DNA of 64,000 bases from Lachnospiraceae bacterium (GTDB lineage Bacteria > Bacillota > Clostridia > Lachnospirales > Lachnospiraceae). The notes under the pieces were generated by a model that saw only the letters and a program-made list of their open reading frames with translations, had not been told where the DNA came from and ran no database searches. A program made the position numbers and the translations under genes. The stretch lies in assembly GCA_017553505.1 (NCBI GenBank), contig JAFZLD010000017.1, positions 23,859 to 87,858 on the forward strand, in the 5' to 3' direction. Within the stretch, counting starts at the first letter, position 1, and every line of letters begins with the position of its first letter. Below are positions 7,664-16,620 of this stretch, piece by piece.

Positions 7664-9348
7664 AAAATGAACTTGAAACCAGAGACTGGTACAAGACAGC
7701 AGTGTTTTATCAAATCTGGGTCAGAAGCTTTGCAGACGGTAACGGAGACGGAATCGGCGACCTTTACGGTGTATATGACAAGCTCGAATATTTAAAAAGC
7801 CTTGGGGTTACGGCTATATGGTTTAATCCATTGTATCCTTCTCCCAATGCGGACTTTGGCTATGACATTTCGGACTACTGCAACATTCATCCCGACTACG
7901 GTGACCTCGAGCAGTTTAAGAAGGTGCTTAATAAGGCTCACGAGCTCGGTATGAAGGTCATTATGGACCTTGTTATAAATCACACATCGGATGAGCATCC
8001 GTGGTTTATCGAGAGCCGTAAGGGCGGTGATGACAACCCTTATAAGGATTATTACATCTGGCGTGACGAGCCCAATAACTGGGACTCCATCTTTGAAGGA
8101 AAGGCGTGGGAGTACGATTCGGTACGCGGACAGTACTATCTGCATCTTTTTGCAAAGAAGCAGCCCGATCTCAATATGGATAACCCGAAGGTTCGTGAGG
8201 AAGTTAAGAACATCCTTCGTTTCTGGCTTTCTATGGGCGTGGACGGCTTCCGCGAGGATGTTATCAACTTTATTTCTAAGAGAGAAGGCCTTCCGAACGG
8301 TATCGGTTTCCTGCCTATAATCGGAAGCATGCACCACTACAAGGATGGCCCGCACATTCATGAGTATCTTGCGGAGTTTAGAGCGGTATGCGATGAATAC
8401 GGCGCCGTTCAGATAGGTGAAGGTCCCATGACTACGGTTAATTCAGCTATGAAGTACTTAAGCGGCGATACCAAGTCCATGGATATGATGTTTTCTTTTG
8501 ACCATATGATGGCGGACTGTCTGTTTACGGAGTATTTCCACAGGCCCTTCAGTCTTATAAGACTTAAAACCGCTTTATCGCGCTGGCAGTACAAGCTTGC
8601 GGACAAAGCATGGAACTCACTCTATCTTGAGAACCATGACCACCCGCGTGTAATAAGCCGCTACGGAAGCGAGAAGTATCATCGAGAGAGCGGTACGGCG
8701 CTTGCTACGGCATATATGTTCCTTAAGGGCACACCCTTTATCTATCAGGGCCAGGAGATTGGTATGACCAATATCAAGCTTTCCTCCATCGACCAGTACG
8801 TGGATGTGTCGTCCAAGAACAATTACATAAGATATCACGTTAAGGACCCTGTTGAGGCAAGACTTCACAGAATTCACATTTCCAGCCGCGATTCCGCCAG
8901 AACGCCCATGCAGTGGGATGCTTCCGAAAACGCGGGATTTACCACCGGCAAGCCCTGGTTCTACGTCAATCCCAACTACAAGGCGATTAACGTTGCGGCG
9001 CAGGAGGACGACGAGAACAGTATACTTAACTACTACAGAAAGTGCGTTGAGTTAAGGAAGGGGAATCAGGTTCTTCTTTTTGGCGATTACAAGGAATATG
9101 ATCACAAGAATCCCTTCGTATACATGTATGAGAGGAGAAAAGGAAAGACTTCATATTTCGTGATTTGTTCTTTTACCGGCGAGCCCATTACATATAAGCT
9201 TCCGAGAGGATTCGGCGGCCACACGGCTAAGATTATGCTTTCAAACTATCCTAAGAAACGCGTGCCCGGAGAAATCAGGAGAATGCCGGAGGACGGATTA
9301 AAGCTGGCACCCTACGAGGCTCTGGTGGTTAAAATGAAGAGGGTATAA
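7654..9348 (+). CDS. GH13 alpha-glucosidase / oligo-1,6-glucosidase type
   Basis: The 564-residue alpha-amylase-superfamily enzyme has the usual conserved regions: MDLVINHT near residues 104-111, GFREDVINF with nucleophile Asp202, acid/base Glu256 in the IGEGP block, and the stabilising Asp329 in ENHDHPR. Length and order match GH13 subfamily 31-type glucosidases (oligo-1,6-glucosidase, sucrose isomerase, trehalose-6-phosphate hydrolase). There is no signal peptide, so it acts in the cytoplasm. The normally hydrophobic residue before the nucleophile (GFRxD) is Glu201, which is unusual. The start at 7654 overlaps the upstream glycosyltransferase and has GGAGGG ahead of it. The exact substrate is uncertain. 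Confidence 0.9.
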   Translation: MAVKNELETRDWYKTAVFYQIWVRSFADGNGDGIGDLYGVYDKLEYLKSLGVTAIWFNPLYPSPNADFGYDISDYCNIHPDYGDLEQFKKVLNKAHELGMKVIMDLVINHTSDEHPWFIESRKGGDDNPYKDYYIWRDEPNNWDSIFEGKAWEYDSVRGQYYLHLFAKKQPDLNMDNPKVREEVKNILRFWLSMGVDGFREDVINFISKREGLPNGIGFLPIIGSMHHYKDGPHIHEYLAEFRAVCDEYGAVQIGEGPMTTVNSAMKYLSGDTKSMDMMFSFDHMMADCLFTEYFHRPFSLIRLKTALSRWQYKLADKAWNSLYLENHDHPRVISRYGSEKYHRESGTALATAYMFLKGTPFIYQGQEIGMTNIKLSSIDQYVDVSSKNNYIRYHVKDPVEARLHRIHISSRDSARTPMQWDASENAGFTTGKPWFYVNPNYKAINVAAQEDDENSILNYYRKCVELRKGNQVLLFGDYKEYDHKNPFVYMYERRKGKTSYFVICSFTGEPITYKLPRGFGGHTAKIMLSNYPKKRVPGEIRRMPEDGLKLAPYEALVVKMKRV

Positions 9349-9404
9349 GCCGGGCTTTAGTATGATATACTGAATTATAAGCGTGTATTGGAGGGGAATT
9401 CGTT

Positions 9405-9944
9405 ATGATTGATTACATCACTGTGGCCGTTACGCTTACACTCGGCGTTCTCGGGTTAATCGTTAACAGTATACTTCAGCGAAAGAACAACAGCATAAGC
9501 ACCGTTACGAAGACCAGAATTGCGGGCATGGAGAAGCTTCAGAAATGCATGCAGGATATTCTGACTTATTCGGATGCGCACTATCTGGGCACTATGGGTG
9601 ATAAGCTGTTGCAGAATGAAAATGTCAGGAACCTGACTCGCAGCGTGTCGGAACTTCGGTCGCTTCTCAGCTGTTCTTTTGAAACCGACGCTAAGGTATG
9701 CGAGAAGGCGGAAGCGGTGCTTGATACGGTTCAGAAGTTCTTTGCCAAAGAAACAACCGTCGAAGACATCATTGGAGCAAGAAACCGATTCACGGAGCTC
9801 ATAGATCCTTACATCCAGACCGAGTGGAGACGGATTAAGGTTGAAACCGTCAGCAAGAGATGTAAAGGCCTCGGAAAGCTTGTTGCGTGGAACAAGGCAT
9901 ACGAAGAATACAGAGAATACTACGATAAGTGGCATAAGGAGTAA
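9405..9944 (+). CDS. Unrecognised small membrane-anchored protein
   Basis: The 179-residue protein has one N-terminal hydrophobic helix (about residues 4-22), followed by a soluble, largely helical, charged domain. No catalytic motif is seen. A strong GGAGGGG sequence precedes the ATG. It lies 2 bases before the TTG start of the membrane-bound LuxR-type regulator, so the two are probably one operon and may work together, for example as sensor partner and regulator. That link is inferred from position only. Confidence 0.75.
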   Translation: MIDYITVAVTLTLGVLGLIVNSILQRKNNSISTVTKTRIAGMEKLQKCMQDILTYSDAHYLGTMGDKLLQNENVRNLTRSVSELRSLLSCSFETDAKVCEKAEAVLDTVQKFFAKETTVEDIIGARNRFTELIDPYIQTEWRRIKVETVSKRCKGLGKLVAWNKAYEEYREYYDKWHKE

Positions 9945-9946
9945 CC

Positions 9947-10804
9947 TTGGAACAATTACTTAAAAGAAACGAGAACGAAAATAACGAACTCGTAGTTAAC
10001 GTATTCCTCGTGCTGATGGGACTCGCGGTGGTAGTGTGGGCGCTGGCGGCGGCGGGCATTTTCGAAGTATATTTTAATATAGCGTCGGCTTTCTTAATTG
10101 TGTGGATGATATTGTTGTTGATACCGGTAATAATGGTTAAGCTGCTGAAGTTCAGAAAGCCGGCTGTGAAGTATATACTTGTTGCAGATTCGGCTGTACT
10201 TGTAGGCGTGTGCTACATGTTCTTTTCCTTCCAGGTGCTGATTCTGTTTCTGGTGCCGGTGCTGATAGCACTACTCTATATGAATAAGAAGGTGCTGTGG
10301 TTCGGTGAGGCTGTGGCATTCGTGGCTATGGCGGCGACAACGCTTCTTTTTATCAAGTACGCGGCGCAGCCGTGGATCAGGATAAATGATAACCCGGACG
10401 ATGTAGTGCGACTTGAACTGATTCCGAGAATCATTCAGATGGTTGCGTGCTTCCTGATTGTAAACGTGCTTCAGAACAGAGTGACTTCATACTTTACGGA
10501 GTATGACCATTTTGCCAAAGAAACTTGTCCGACCACCGACAGCTCAGACTCGGCGGGCGCGGCAGAGATGGCTGAGTTTGAGAGACTTCTCGCGGGTCTG
10601 TCGGAGAGCGAAGCGAATGTATTCGTTAAGCTTCTTCAGGGCAAGACCAATACGCAGATTGCGGATGAGCTTTCTTTTTCCGGCGGAACGGTTAAGAATT
10701 ATGTGTCGGCGATTTACGACAAGCTTGACTGCAGAGAAAGAAACTATCTGATACTTAAATACGGTGCTGTGGCGGCAAGATATGAGATGATTCGGGGTAA
10801 ATAA
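9947..10804 (+). CDS. Membrane-bound LuxR-type (GerE HTH) regulator, TTG start
   Basis: The 285-residue protein begins with about six or seven predicted membrane helices (residues 20-180) and ends with a LuxR/GerE helix-turn-helix (about residues 215-275: L-S-E-S-E-A-N-V, then T-N-T-Q-I-A-D-E-L and GTVKNYVSAIYDKL). The start is TTG at 9947 with AAGGAG 7 bases upstream and no better alternative. Such membrane-integral regulators sense envelope or lipid-soluble signals without a kinase partner. The upstream small membrane protein may share the operon. Targets unknown. Confidence 0.85.
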   Translation: MEQLLKRNENENNELVVNVFLVLMGLAVVVWALAAAGIFEVYFNIASAFLIVWMILLLIPVIMVKLLKFRKPAVKYILVADSAVLVGVCYMFFSFQVLILFLVPVLIALLYMNKKVLWFGEAVAFVAMAATTLLFIKYAAQPWIRINDNPDDVVRLELIPRIIQMVACFLIVNVLQNRVTSYFTEYDHFAKETCPTTDSSDSAGAAEMAEFERLLAGLSESEANVFVKLLQGKTNTQIADELSFSGGTVKNYVSAIYDKLDCRERNYLILKYGAVAARYEMIRGK

Positions 10805-10831
10805 AGTTAATATTGAAGCTAAGTTTTGAGA

Positions 10832-10871
10832 GGCACTTTCTTTGGCAGAGGTCAAAGAAGGTGCTTTTTTT
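10832..10871 (+). terminator. Rho-independent terminator after the LuxR-type gene
   Basis: GGCACTTTCTTTG (10832-10844) pairs with CAAAGAAGGTGC (10853-10864), followed by seven T. The left arm contains TTTCTTTGG, one form of the dispersed motif described in the findings. Confidence 0.85.
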
Positions 10872-10897
10872 GTACTCAAAAAAATACAATTTGAGTA

Positions 10898-10928
10898 TTG
10901 ACCCGGTGGTAACCACCGGGTTTATAAA
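10898..10928 (+). promoter_or_regulatory. MerR-type promoter with 19-bp dyad ahead of the chemoreceptor
   Basis: -35 TTGACC (10898-10903) and -10 TATAAA (10923-10928) are separated by 19 bases, which is too long for unaided sigma-A use. The dyad CCCGGTGGTAACCACCGGG (10902-10920, 9-base arms) fills this spacer. Long-spacer promoters with a central dyad are the hallmark of MerR-family activation. A MerR-family gene lies just downstream of the chemoreceptor on the other strand and is the obvious candidate regulator. Confidence 0.7.
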
Positions 10929-10963
10929 AACATAGCACACGTTATTTATGGAGGTAAATGAAC

Positions 10964-12940
10964 ATGCAGAAAAAGACCAGTGTAAAAACGAAACTTATAG
11001 CAATTATGCTTTCAATAGCAATTATCCCCCTGACGGTAGCAGTATTAATCAGCTATGTTGGCTCTACCAACGCCTCAAGGGAAGCTGCCAAGAAGAACCT
11101 TGACTGGCAGGCCAAGTATATTGAAGCTGAGATCGACAATCTTTTTACAAGATGTGAGACAGCGCTTACAAGCTTTGCATCATCCCAGCAGACTATCGCT
11201 TTCCTTAAGGGAGAAGAGGTAGACGCTTCGGTTGTTAAGAAGCAGATGGTTGCCATTAACGAATCCTTTGGCGATAACAATACAATCGTTATGACCAACA
11301 CCAAGGGTGACATGGTAATGAGAAGCGACGACGGCGAATTTAAGAATATAGCACAGAGAGACTATTTCCAGAATGCATTAAAGGGTAAGAATTATGTTTC
11401 TACCGTTATGGTCAGCTCTGTTACCAATACAAGAAACGTATGTGTTGCCGTTCCCGTATACGATACAAACGGAACAAAGGTTATCGGTGTGGTACATAAG
11501 ACACTTAACCCCGATGACATTCACACTATGCTTGCAGCCGATGCGGATGAAGCTTTCCTCGTAGACCAGGAAGCTACCATGGTTGCACACTCAGACTTTG
11601 AAATTGCAGCAACAGATGAGCCTATTAACTACTCATCTTCACCTTATATGACTTCAAACGCAAAGACAGGTTTCTACGTAAGCAATGCCAAGGGATATCC
11701 CGTATACGTAAGCTATGTCAAGAACCTTACTTCCGGATACACCGTATGTGCCGGACAGACTGAGAAAGATGTAGTGGCAGAAGCAAGACGCGGCGCTATG
11801 ACTATCGTTATTGCCGGTGTCGTTATGGTACTTGTTGTTTTAGGTATGTCCGTAGTAATTGCCAAGAGCTTTACAAGCCCCATGATTGAGGTAAACGGTT
11901 TATTATCAGCTCTTGCAAACGGTGAGTTTAAGAAATCAGACAAGTACGGTAAGCGTACAGACGAGTTCGGTCAGATGATCGGTAATGCAAATTCGCTTAT
12001 CGATAAGCTTTCTTCTATTGTCGGCCACATTAAGGAATCTTCAAATACAGTTAATGATTCATCCGAGGAATTATCGGATATGGCCAATCAGATTGCGGCT
12101 ACCGCAGAGAGTGTTGCCGAGGCAGTACAGGAAATCGCTGCAGGTGCTACGGAGCAGGCCAAGGAAGTACAGAACTCCGCTGAAAATGCAGGATATATTA
12201 CAGAGGCAGTCGAAGGCGTACAGAATTCAGCCAACGACTTAAACAGCCTCGCTAACCGTATGAAGCAGGCATCAGAGTCATCAAGCGAATCTCTTACCAG
12301 CTTCCATGAGTCAAGTGAAATCATGACCGCCAAGATCGGTGAAATCACAGAAAAGATTTCCGCTACTCAGGATGCGGTTGCAGATATTAATGCAAGAGTT
12401 GAAGGAATTTCCGATATTGCGGCTCAGACCAACCTTCTTTCACTTAACGCTTCTATTGAAGCAGCAAGAGCAGGCGACGCAGGAAGAGGATTTGCAGTAG
12501 TGGCAGAAGAAATCAGAAAGCTTGCGGACGATTCCGAAAGCCTTGCAAGAGAAATCCATGATGTAATGGAAGCGCTCTTAAATCAGTCAACATCCGCAGT
12601 TAATGCGGCCAAAGAAATCATTGAGGACAACAAGATTCAGCAGGTTGCTTTGGCTAAGACCATCGATGCGGTTAACGGAATGATTTCGGACATTGAATTG
12701 ACTGTAGACAGAGTAGACAAGATTTCCGGTGAGACAGATACCTGTGTTGATTCCAATAAAAAGGTATCCAACGCTATGGCAGCTCTTTCCGCTATTTCGG
12801 AAGAGAATGCGGCAGCAACCGAAACCACCGGAGCATCTGTCGAAGAGCTTTCGGCTACAGTTACCACTCTCGCCGAGTCCGCAGACAACTTAAAGAAGAT
12901 TGCGGAAGAACTCAACGAGGAAATGAAATTCTTTAAATAA
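10964..12940 (+). CDS. Methyl-accepting chemotaxis protein with dCache-like sensor
   Basis: About 658 residues. A membrane helix (about 12-33) is followed by an extracellular double-Cache-type sensor domain (about 40-280, with typical motifs R-D-Y-F-Q-N-A and V-S-x-V-x-x-S), a second helix (about 281-303), a HAMP domain, and a long helical signalling domain whose hairpin tip reads [20 protein letters not shown] followed by [10 protein letters not shown]. The tip binds CheA/CheW. The ATG at 10964 is preferred over that at 10958 because GGAGG (10950-10954) is then 9 bases away. CheW follows 1 kb downstream, beyond a reverse-strand MerR gene. The promoter has a MerR-type dyad. The ligand is unknown; Cache domains often bind small carboxylates or amino acids. 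Confidence 0.93.
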   Translation: MQKKTSVKTKLIAIMLSIAIIPLTVAVLISYVGSTNASREAAKKNLDWQAKYIEAEIDNLFTRCETALTSFASSQQTIAFLKGEEVDASVVKKQMVAINESFGDNNTIVMTNTKGDMVMRSDDGEFKNIAQRDYFQNALKGKNYVSTVMVSSVTNTRNVCVAVPVYDTNGTKVIGVVHKTLNPDDIHTMLAADADEAFLVDQEATMVAHSDFEIAATDEPINYSSSPYMTSNAKTGFYVSNAKGYPVYVSYVKNLTSGYTVCAGQTEKDVVAEARRGAMTIVIAGVVMVLVVLGMSVVIAKSFTSPMIEVNGLLSALANGEFKKSDKYGKRTDEFGQMIGNANSLIDKLSSIVGHIKESSNTVNDSSEELSDMANQIAATAESVAEAVQEIAAGATEQAKEVQNSAENAGYITEAVEGVQNSANDLNSLANRMKQASESSSESLTSFHESSEIMTAKIGEITEKISATQDAVADINARVEGISDIAAQTNLLSLNASIEAARAGDAGRGFAVVAEEIRKLADDSESLAREIHDVMEALLNQSTSAVNAAKEIIEDNKIQQVALAKTIDAVNGMISDIELTVDRVDKISGETDTCVDSNKKVSNAMAALSAISEENAAATETTGASVEELSATVTTLAESADNLKKIAEELNEEMKFFK

Positions 12941-12958
12941 CAATAACGAGGAGCGGTA

Positions 12959-13741
12959 TCATTCAAGCTTGGCAAATACGGAAAAGTAATGATGATACCT
13001 CTTCTCTTTATCATAGAAACGTGATACCAGAACGGAATAAACCTTGTCAAAGGGTCTTGAATACATTTGAGTTATTCTGTCCATAAATTCAAATAAAAAA
13101 GACTCATTGATACGTTCCCGGCCTACCAAATCTACCATCTGGGCGACGACTTTGGCGCCGGGGATAGTGATACCGTTATCCATATTGAGAAAATCTGCGT
13201 ACTTTTTTTCGGTGATAAGCCCGTAGTTACCATCGCCTTGCGTGTCCTTATCCACGATGAGAGAAGTTGTGAAGAACTGTGAATTATTAAAGGCCTCTCT
13301 CATTGATTCAAAGTACGGATTCTTAGGGTCGGTAGTATAAGGAACAAAGAATAAGTCTTCGGTTTTGACTTCCGAAATCTCGAAAAGATGGTCTTGAACC
13401 AGGCGCGTAAACGTAAGGTCTTTGAGCGCTTTCTTTCTGAGGAGAGTGTACTCGATGATTTTATTCGTGTAGTAATCCGCGTGCTCGGCAAGACTTTCGA
13501 TGATTCGCGGAAAGTCAGACTCATAGAGAGCTTCTTTGGCATCGGAAAGGGAGAATCCCAGCGAACGGTATTTGAGAATGTCGATAAGAGTGCTCACGTC
13601 CCAATAGCTGTATTCTCTGTAACCGTTCTCGGTATTTACGTGTGGATTTAAAAGCCCGAGGCGCTCGTAGTGCCGGAGCGTTTCGCGCGTAATGTCAAAT
13701 ATACGGCATAAATCTTTGGTGGAGTATTTATGTTCCTTCAT
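12959..13741 (-). CDS. MerR-family transcriptional regulator
   Basis: The 260-residue protein starts with a MerR winged helix (YSTKDLCRIFDITRETLRHYERLGLL and the wing N-G-Y-R-E-Y), then a helical linker and a C-terminal domain of about 150 residues of unknown ligand specificity. The start is the complement of 13739-13741, with GAGGATT on the minus strand upstream; a longer frame to 13783 lacks an RBS. It sits between and opposite to the chemoreceptor and CheW genes. A MerR-type 19-bp spacer dyad is present in the chemoreceptor promoter, so this protein may activate it. Confidence 0.85.
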   Translation of the reverse strand: MKEHKYSTKDLCRIFDITRETLRHYERLGLLNPHVNTENGYREYSYWDVSTLIDILKYRSLGFSLSDAKEALYESDFPRIIESLAEHADYYTNKIIEYTLLRKKALKDLTFTRLVQDHLFEISEVKTEDLFFVPYTTDPKNPYFESMREAFNNSQFFTTSLIVDKDTQGDGNYGLITEKKYADFLNMDNGITIPGAKVVAQMVDLVGRERINESFLFEFMDRITQMYSRPFDKVYSVLVSRFYDKEKRYHHYFSVFAKLE

Positions 13742-13808
13742 GTGCAATCCTCGATGTGGAGATATAAGAGAATTGTACAGCATGGGAATTAATAGATTGA
13801 ATTTTGTA

Positions 13809-13820
13809 AAAGTTAACTTT
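13809..13820. promoter_or_regulatory. Palindrome AAAGTTAACTTT in the merR-cheW intergenic region
   Basis: A perfect 12-base palindrome lies between the divergent merR and cheW genes. It may be an operator for one of them. No confident promoter elements were placed around it. Confidence 0.35.
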
Positions 13821-13898
13821 GGGCGGAGCGTCTGTCACGGATGACGATGCGCTTCGTGGATTCTCAAAAAGCCTGCTTCGGCGGCGTAGGAGGTAAAA

Positions 13899-14366
13899 AT
13901 GTCCGATTTAACAATCAACAGTACTGAAAAGAAAGACGAAAAGCTCTATCTTGTTTTTCACGTAGGCGAAGAGCGTTATGCCGTAGACGTCTATGATGTA
14001 AACAATATTATTATGATACCCGCAATCACCAAAATGCCCGGAACCGATGAGTGCTACAAAGGCATTATTCACTTAAGAGGTGAAATTATTCCCATAATGA
14101 GCCTCAGTAAGAGATTAAACATCGGCAAGGACGAAATTACCAAAGACTCACGTATCATTATTCTCGATCTTGCGAACGATAAGCGCATCGGCGTGATTGT
14201 GGACTCTGTTACCGAAGTGATTACCATCCCTGCGGACCACATAGAAGAACCGTCCGCATTTGTAAGCAAAGAGGATTCTCTTATCAGCGGAATCGGCAGA
14301 AAGGATTCTAACCTGATTTCAATCATTGAGACTAACTTGCTTGCGAGACTCGAATATGCGTCATAA
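13899..14366 (+). CDS. cheW: Chemotaxis coupling protein CheW
   Basis: The 155-residue single CheW domain has the usual blocks: L-V-F-H-V-G-E-E-R-Y-A near the N-terminus, then I-T-K-M-P-G, G-I-I-H-L-R-G-E-I-I-P-I (G-x-x-x-L-R-G core), and a late V-D-S-V-T-E-V segment. It links chemoreceptors to the CheA kinase. The RBS GGAGGT lies 7 bases before the ATG. It is a stand-alone copy near one chemoreceptor rather than in a full che operon. No CheA is in the window, so it must use one encoded elsewhere. Confidence 0.93.
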   Translation: MSDLTINSTEKKDEKLYLVFHVGEERYAVDVYDVNNIIMIPAITKMPGTDECYKGIIHLRGEIIPIMSLSKRLNIGKDEITKDSRIIILDLANDKRIGVIVDSVTEVITIPADHIEEPSAFVSKEDSLISGIGRKDSNLISIIETNLLARLEYAS

Positions 14367-14427
14367 CGGAAATTTGCCGGAATATGACCAAAGTCATATG
14401 AAGTTGTGACCGCGGTAACTGGAAATC

Positions 14428-14471
14428 ATCCCGCTCTCTTGGTAGAAGTATCAAGGAGGCGGGATTTTTTT
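14428..14471 (+). terminator. Rho-independent terminator after cheW
   Basis: ATCCCGC (14428-14434) pairs with GCGGGAT (14459-14465). The stem continues inwards with CTCTTG/CAAG(G)AG, and seven T follow. Confidence 0.9.
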
Positions 14472-14571
14472 GCTGCTTAAAAATGACACTGTGTCCGTGC
14501 AAAAGAAACTCAAATCAGTGCAGCGCGAAACGCTATCCCGCAAATATGGTAATAATTAGGAGAGGTTAGAT

Positions 14572-15360
14572 ATGAAGATTAGTGAGAAAATAAAAAGAAA
14601 GGTCGGACATACAATGCTGGTAGCATTTATCGGTTTGTGCATCGTACTGGTGGTGAACTTTGTGCCCACAATCAATCTTGAGACTGCAGGAATGTCGATG
14701 ATTGAGGGAGAATGGATAAATGTATATTACGAAAAAGAAGCCGGGGCGGCAATGGATACGTTTCGTTACGCCGACGGTGAAGTCGAAAGAATAGCAAGAA
14801 AGCTCGGCTTTCGTGAAAAACAGGCGGTAAACGTATTTGTATACGATAATCAGAAGACCATGCAGATGAAGAAATACGGGTTCATCGGCCCTATGCTGCA
14901 CCTTGACTGGTACATAGGCGATAACATCGGAACGAACGTAATCCTTACATCGCCCGCCAATCCGGGGCCGGCGCATACATATGATGACAATAAGTACGCC
15001 GTGCTCCACGAGATAGTGCACGCATATATCAGTGTCATGAATCCGGGTATCCGCTTGTGGCTTACGGAGGGCTGTGCGCTGTATCTGGCAAACGGTGCGC
15101 CGATAGCTGACGAAGATTTGCCTTATATGAAGATTCCGAGTTTTGCAGAAACAAGAACGGCTAATCCTGTAAGATTTGCTAACTGCGGCGGATATTCTTT
15201 TGCCTACGATTACATCGAGTTTCTGGACAAAAAATACGGCTGGGACAAGGTTGTGGGCCTTTTGCAGACAGAAGATTATGAGAAGATTCTGGGTAAGAGT
15301 GAGCGCGGAATTTATGATGAATGGGTTGCTTCGTTAAATAGCAGAGCCAAAAGAAACTAA
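14572..15360 (+). CDS. Membrane-anchored MA-clan (gluzincin-like) metallopeptidase
   Basis: The 262-residue protein has an N-terminal hydrophobic segment (about 12-33) that could be a signal anchor, then an extracytoplasmic domain. HEIVH at residues 146-150 and Glu166 in R-L-W-L-T-E-G form a gluzincin-type zinc site (two His plus a downstream Glu) as in Peptidase_MA-like families. The start at 14572 follows AGGAGAGG. It appears monocistronic, between the cheW terminator and an alpha/beta hydrolase gene. The substrate is unknown; placement outside the membrane suggests a cell-surface or scavenging protease. Confidence 0.8.
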   Translation: MKISEKIKRKVGHTMLVAFIGLCIVLVVNFVPTINLETAGMSMIEGEWINVYYEKEAGAAMDTFRYADGEVERIARKLGFREKQAVNVFVYDNQKTMQMKKYGFIGPMLHLDWYIGDNIGTNVILTSPANPGPAHTYDDNKYAVLHEIVHAYISVMNPGIRLWLTEGCALYLANGAPIADEDLPYMKIPSFAETRTANPVRFANCGGYSFAYDYIEFLDKKYGWDKVVGLLQTEDYEKILGKSERGIYDEWVASLNSRAKRN

Positions 15361-15392
15361 TCTGTGTTATGATATACGGAAAAGGTGTATTT

Positions 15393-16433
15393 ATGGCTGT
15401 TAAAAAAACGATAAAGAAAATAGTTATTATTATATTGGCGGTAGTTTTTCTTTTTCTGCTCGTAAGAACGGTTGTGCCCGGGTGGATGCCTAAAGTTAAG
15501 GGTGAGAATGCTGTAAGCGAGTTTAGAAAAGCAGAGATTAACGGTGCAGAGCTGCAACTGATGATTCGCGGCGAGGACATGGGCAATCCTGTGGTGATAT
15601 TCGTGCACGGCGGTCCTTGCTGCTCGGAGATTCCGTATGTGAGGAAGTATCAGAAAGACTGGGAGAAGGACTTCACAATCGTCCATTACGACCAGCGCGG
15701 AAGCGGTAAGTCATATGAGTTCGGTACGGATTATTCACAGGTGACTACGACGACTCATGTGGAAGATTTGATAGCGCTTACGGAATATATCGAGGATTAC
15801 CTCGGAACCGACAAGGTAATACTTCTCGGGCATTCTTTCGGAACTTATATAGGCACGCAGGCAGCAGCGCTGAGGCCTGATTTGTACGAAGCTTATGTGG
15901 GAATCGGACAGATGTCTGATACTGTAACGAGCGAACTTAATACGCTTGATAAGTGCATAGCTGCGGCGCGAGACAAGGGTGATGCCAAGGCGGCGGAAGA
16001 ACTCGAGACAATGAGAGCACCGATTTCCGCAGGTGAAATGATTACGCCCCGCGACAAAGTATATAAGTACGGCTTCGGTGCAAGGCTCATAGACGATAAC
16101 AGAGATTACACGCGGGCCTTCCTACTCGGCCCTGAGTACAATCTGGTGGACGTAGTAAGATACCTCGCCGGCGCCAATAAATGCCAGGAGAGTCTCATCA
16201 AGGAGGCGCTCGAGCATCCGATTACGGATATCGTAGATAAAATAGATATTCCCGTATACTTCGTGATGGGTCGGTATGACGGCATGACATCGCCTGAAGC
16301 GGCAGAAGAATACCTGCAGGATATTAAGGGCGACGGAGAGAAGAAATTCATTCTTTTTGAGAATTCGGCACACTATCCTCAGTTCGAGGAAAAAGAAGCA
16401 TTTTATAAGTGGATGACAGATATGTTTCGATAA
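15393..16433 (+). CDS. Alpha/beta hydrolase, prolyl-aminopeptidase-like (S33)
   Basis: The 346-residue protein has an N-terminal membrane anchor (about residues 8-28) and a hydrolase domain with oxyanion motif HGGP, the block H-Y-D-Q-R-G-S-G-K-S, the nucleophile elbow G-H-S-F-G, a likely acid Asp in G-R-Y-D-G and a catalytic His in N-S-A-H-Y. This set is typical of proline iminopeptidase-like S33 hydrolases. The ATG at 15393 is chosen because AAAGG lies 8 bases upstream; the ATG at 15369 overlaps a probable -10 (TGTTATGAT) and has no RBS. It is likely an extracytoplasmic peptidase or esterase. Terminated by the hairpin at 16452. Confidence 0.85.
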   Translation: MAVKKTIKKIVIIILAVVFLFLLVRTVVPGWMPKVKGENAVSEFRKAEINGAELQLMIRGEDMGNPVVIFVHGGPCCSEIPYVRKYQKDWEKDFTIVHYDQRGSGKSYEFGTDYSQVTTTTHVEDLIALTEYIEDYLGTDKVILLGHSFGTYIGTQAAALRPDLYEAYVGIGQMSDTVTSELNTLDKCIAAARDKGDAKAAEELETMRAPISAGEMITPRDKVYKYGFGARLIDDNRDYTRAFLLGPEYNLVDVVRYLAGANKCQESLIKEALEHPITDIVDKIDIPVYFVMGRYDGMTSPEAAEEYLQDIKGDGEKKFILFENSAHYPQFEEKEAFYKWMTDMFR

Positions 16434-16451
16434 CATACTTTTCAACAAGTG

Positions 16452-16478
16452 AAAGCGCTTTCGAGCGCTTTTTCTTTT
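16452..16478 (+). terminator. Rho-independent terminator
   Basis: AAAGCGCT (16452-16459) pairs with AGCGCTTT (16464-16471) around a 4-base loop, followed by TTTTTCTTTT. It separates the hydrolase gene from the GTATATA repeat array. Confidence 0.85.
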
Positions 16479-16494
16479 ACCTGATTTGACAAAT

Positions 16495-16608
16495 GTATAT
16501 AAAAGTATATAATCGAATTAAAAGTATATAAAAGTATATAAGAGTATATACGGCAACAAAAAGTATATAAAAGTATATAAGAAGAGCGAAAGTATATAAG
16601 AATATATA
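16495..16608 (+). repeat. Phased direct-repeat array, core GTATATA
   Basis: Exact GTATATA cores start at 16495, 16505, 16524, 16534, 16544, 16563, 16573 and 16592, and a variant ATATATA starts at 16602. Spacings are 10, 19, 10, 10, 19, 10, 19 and 10 bases, so all cores fall on nearly the same face of the helix. A-rich linkers (unit close to GTATATAAAA) separate them. The array ends immediately before the RBS of the AAA+ ATPase gene. It may be an operator, an autoregulatory binding array or an iteron-like site for that ATPase. It is too short and irregular for CRISPR. Confidence 0.9.
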
Positions 16609-16620
16609 TTGGAGGCGTGT

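Noticed and set aside
7792-8361. 189-codon open frame on the minus strand inside the GH13 gene
   Set aside because: Fully antisense to a well-supported enzyme, no RBS, composition of a shadow frame.
16495-16608. Possible CRISPR array
   Set aside because: Repeat cores are only 7-10 bases with 10/19-base spacing and no unique 30-base spacers; no cas genes nearby.
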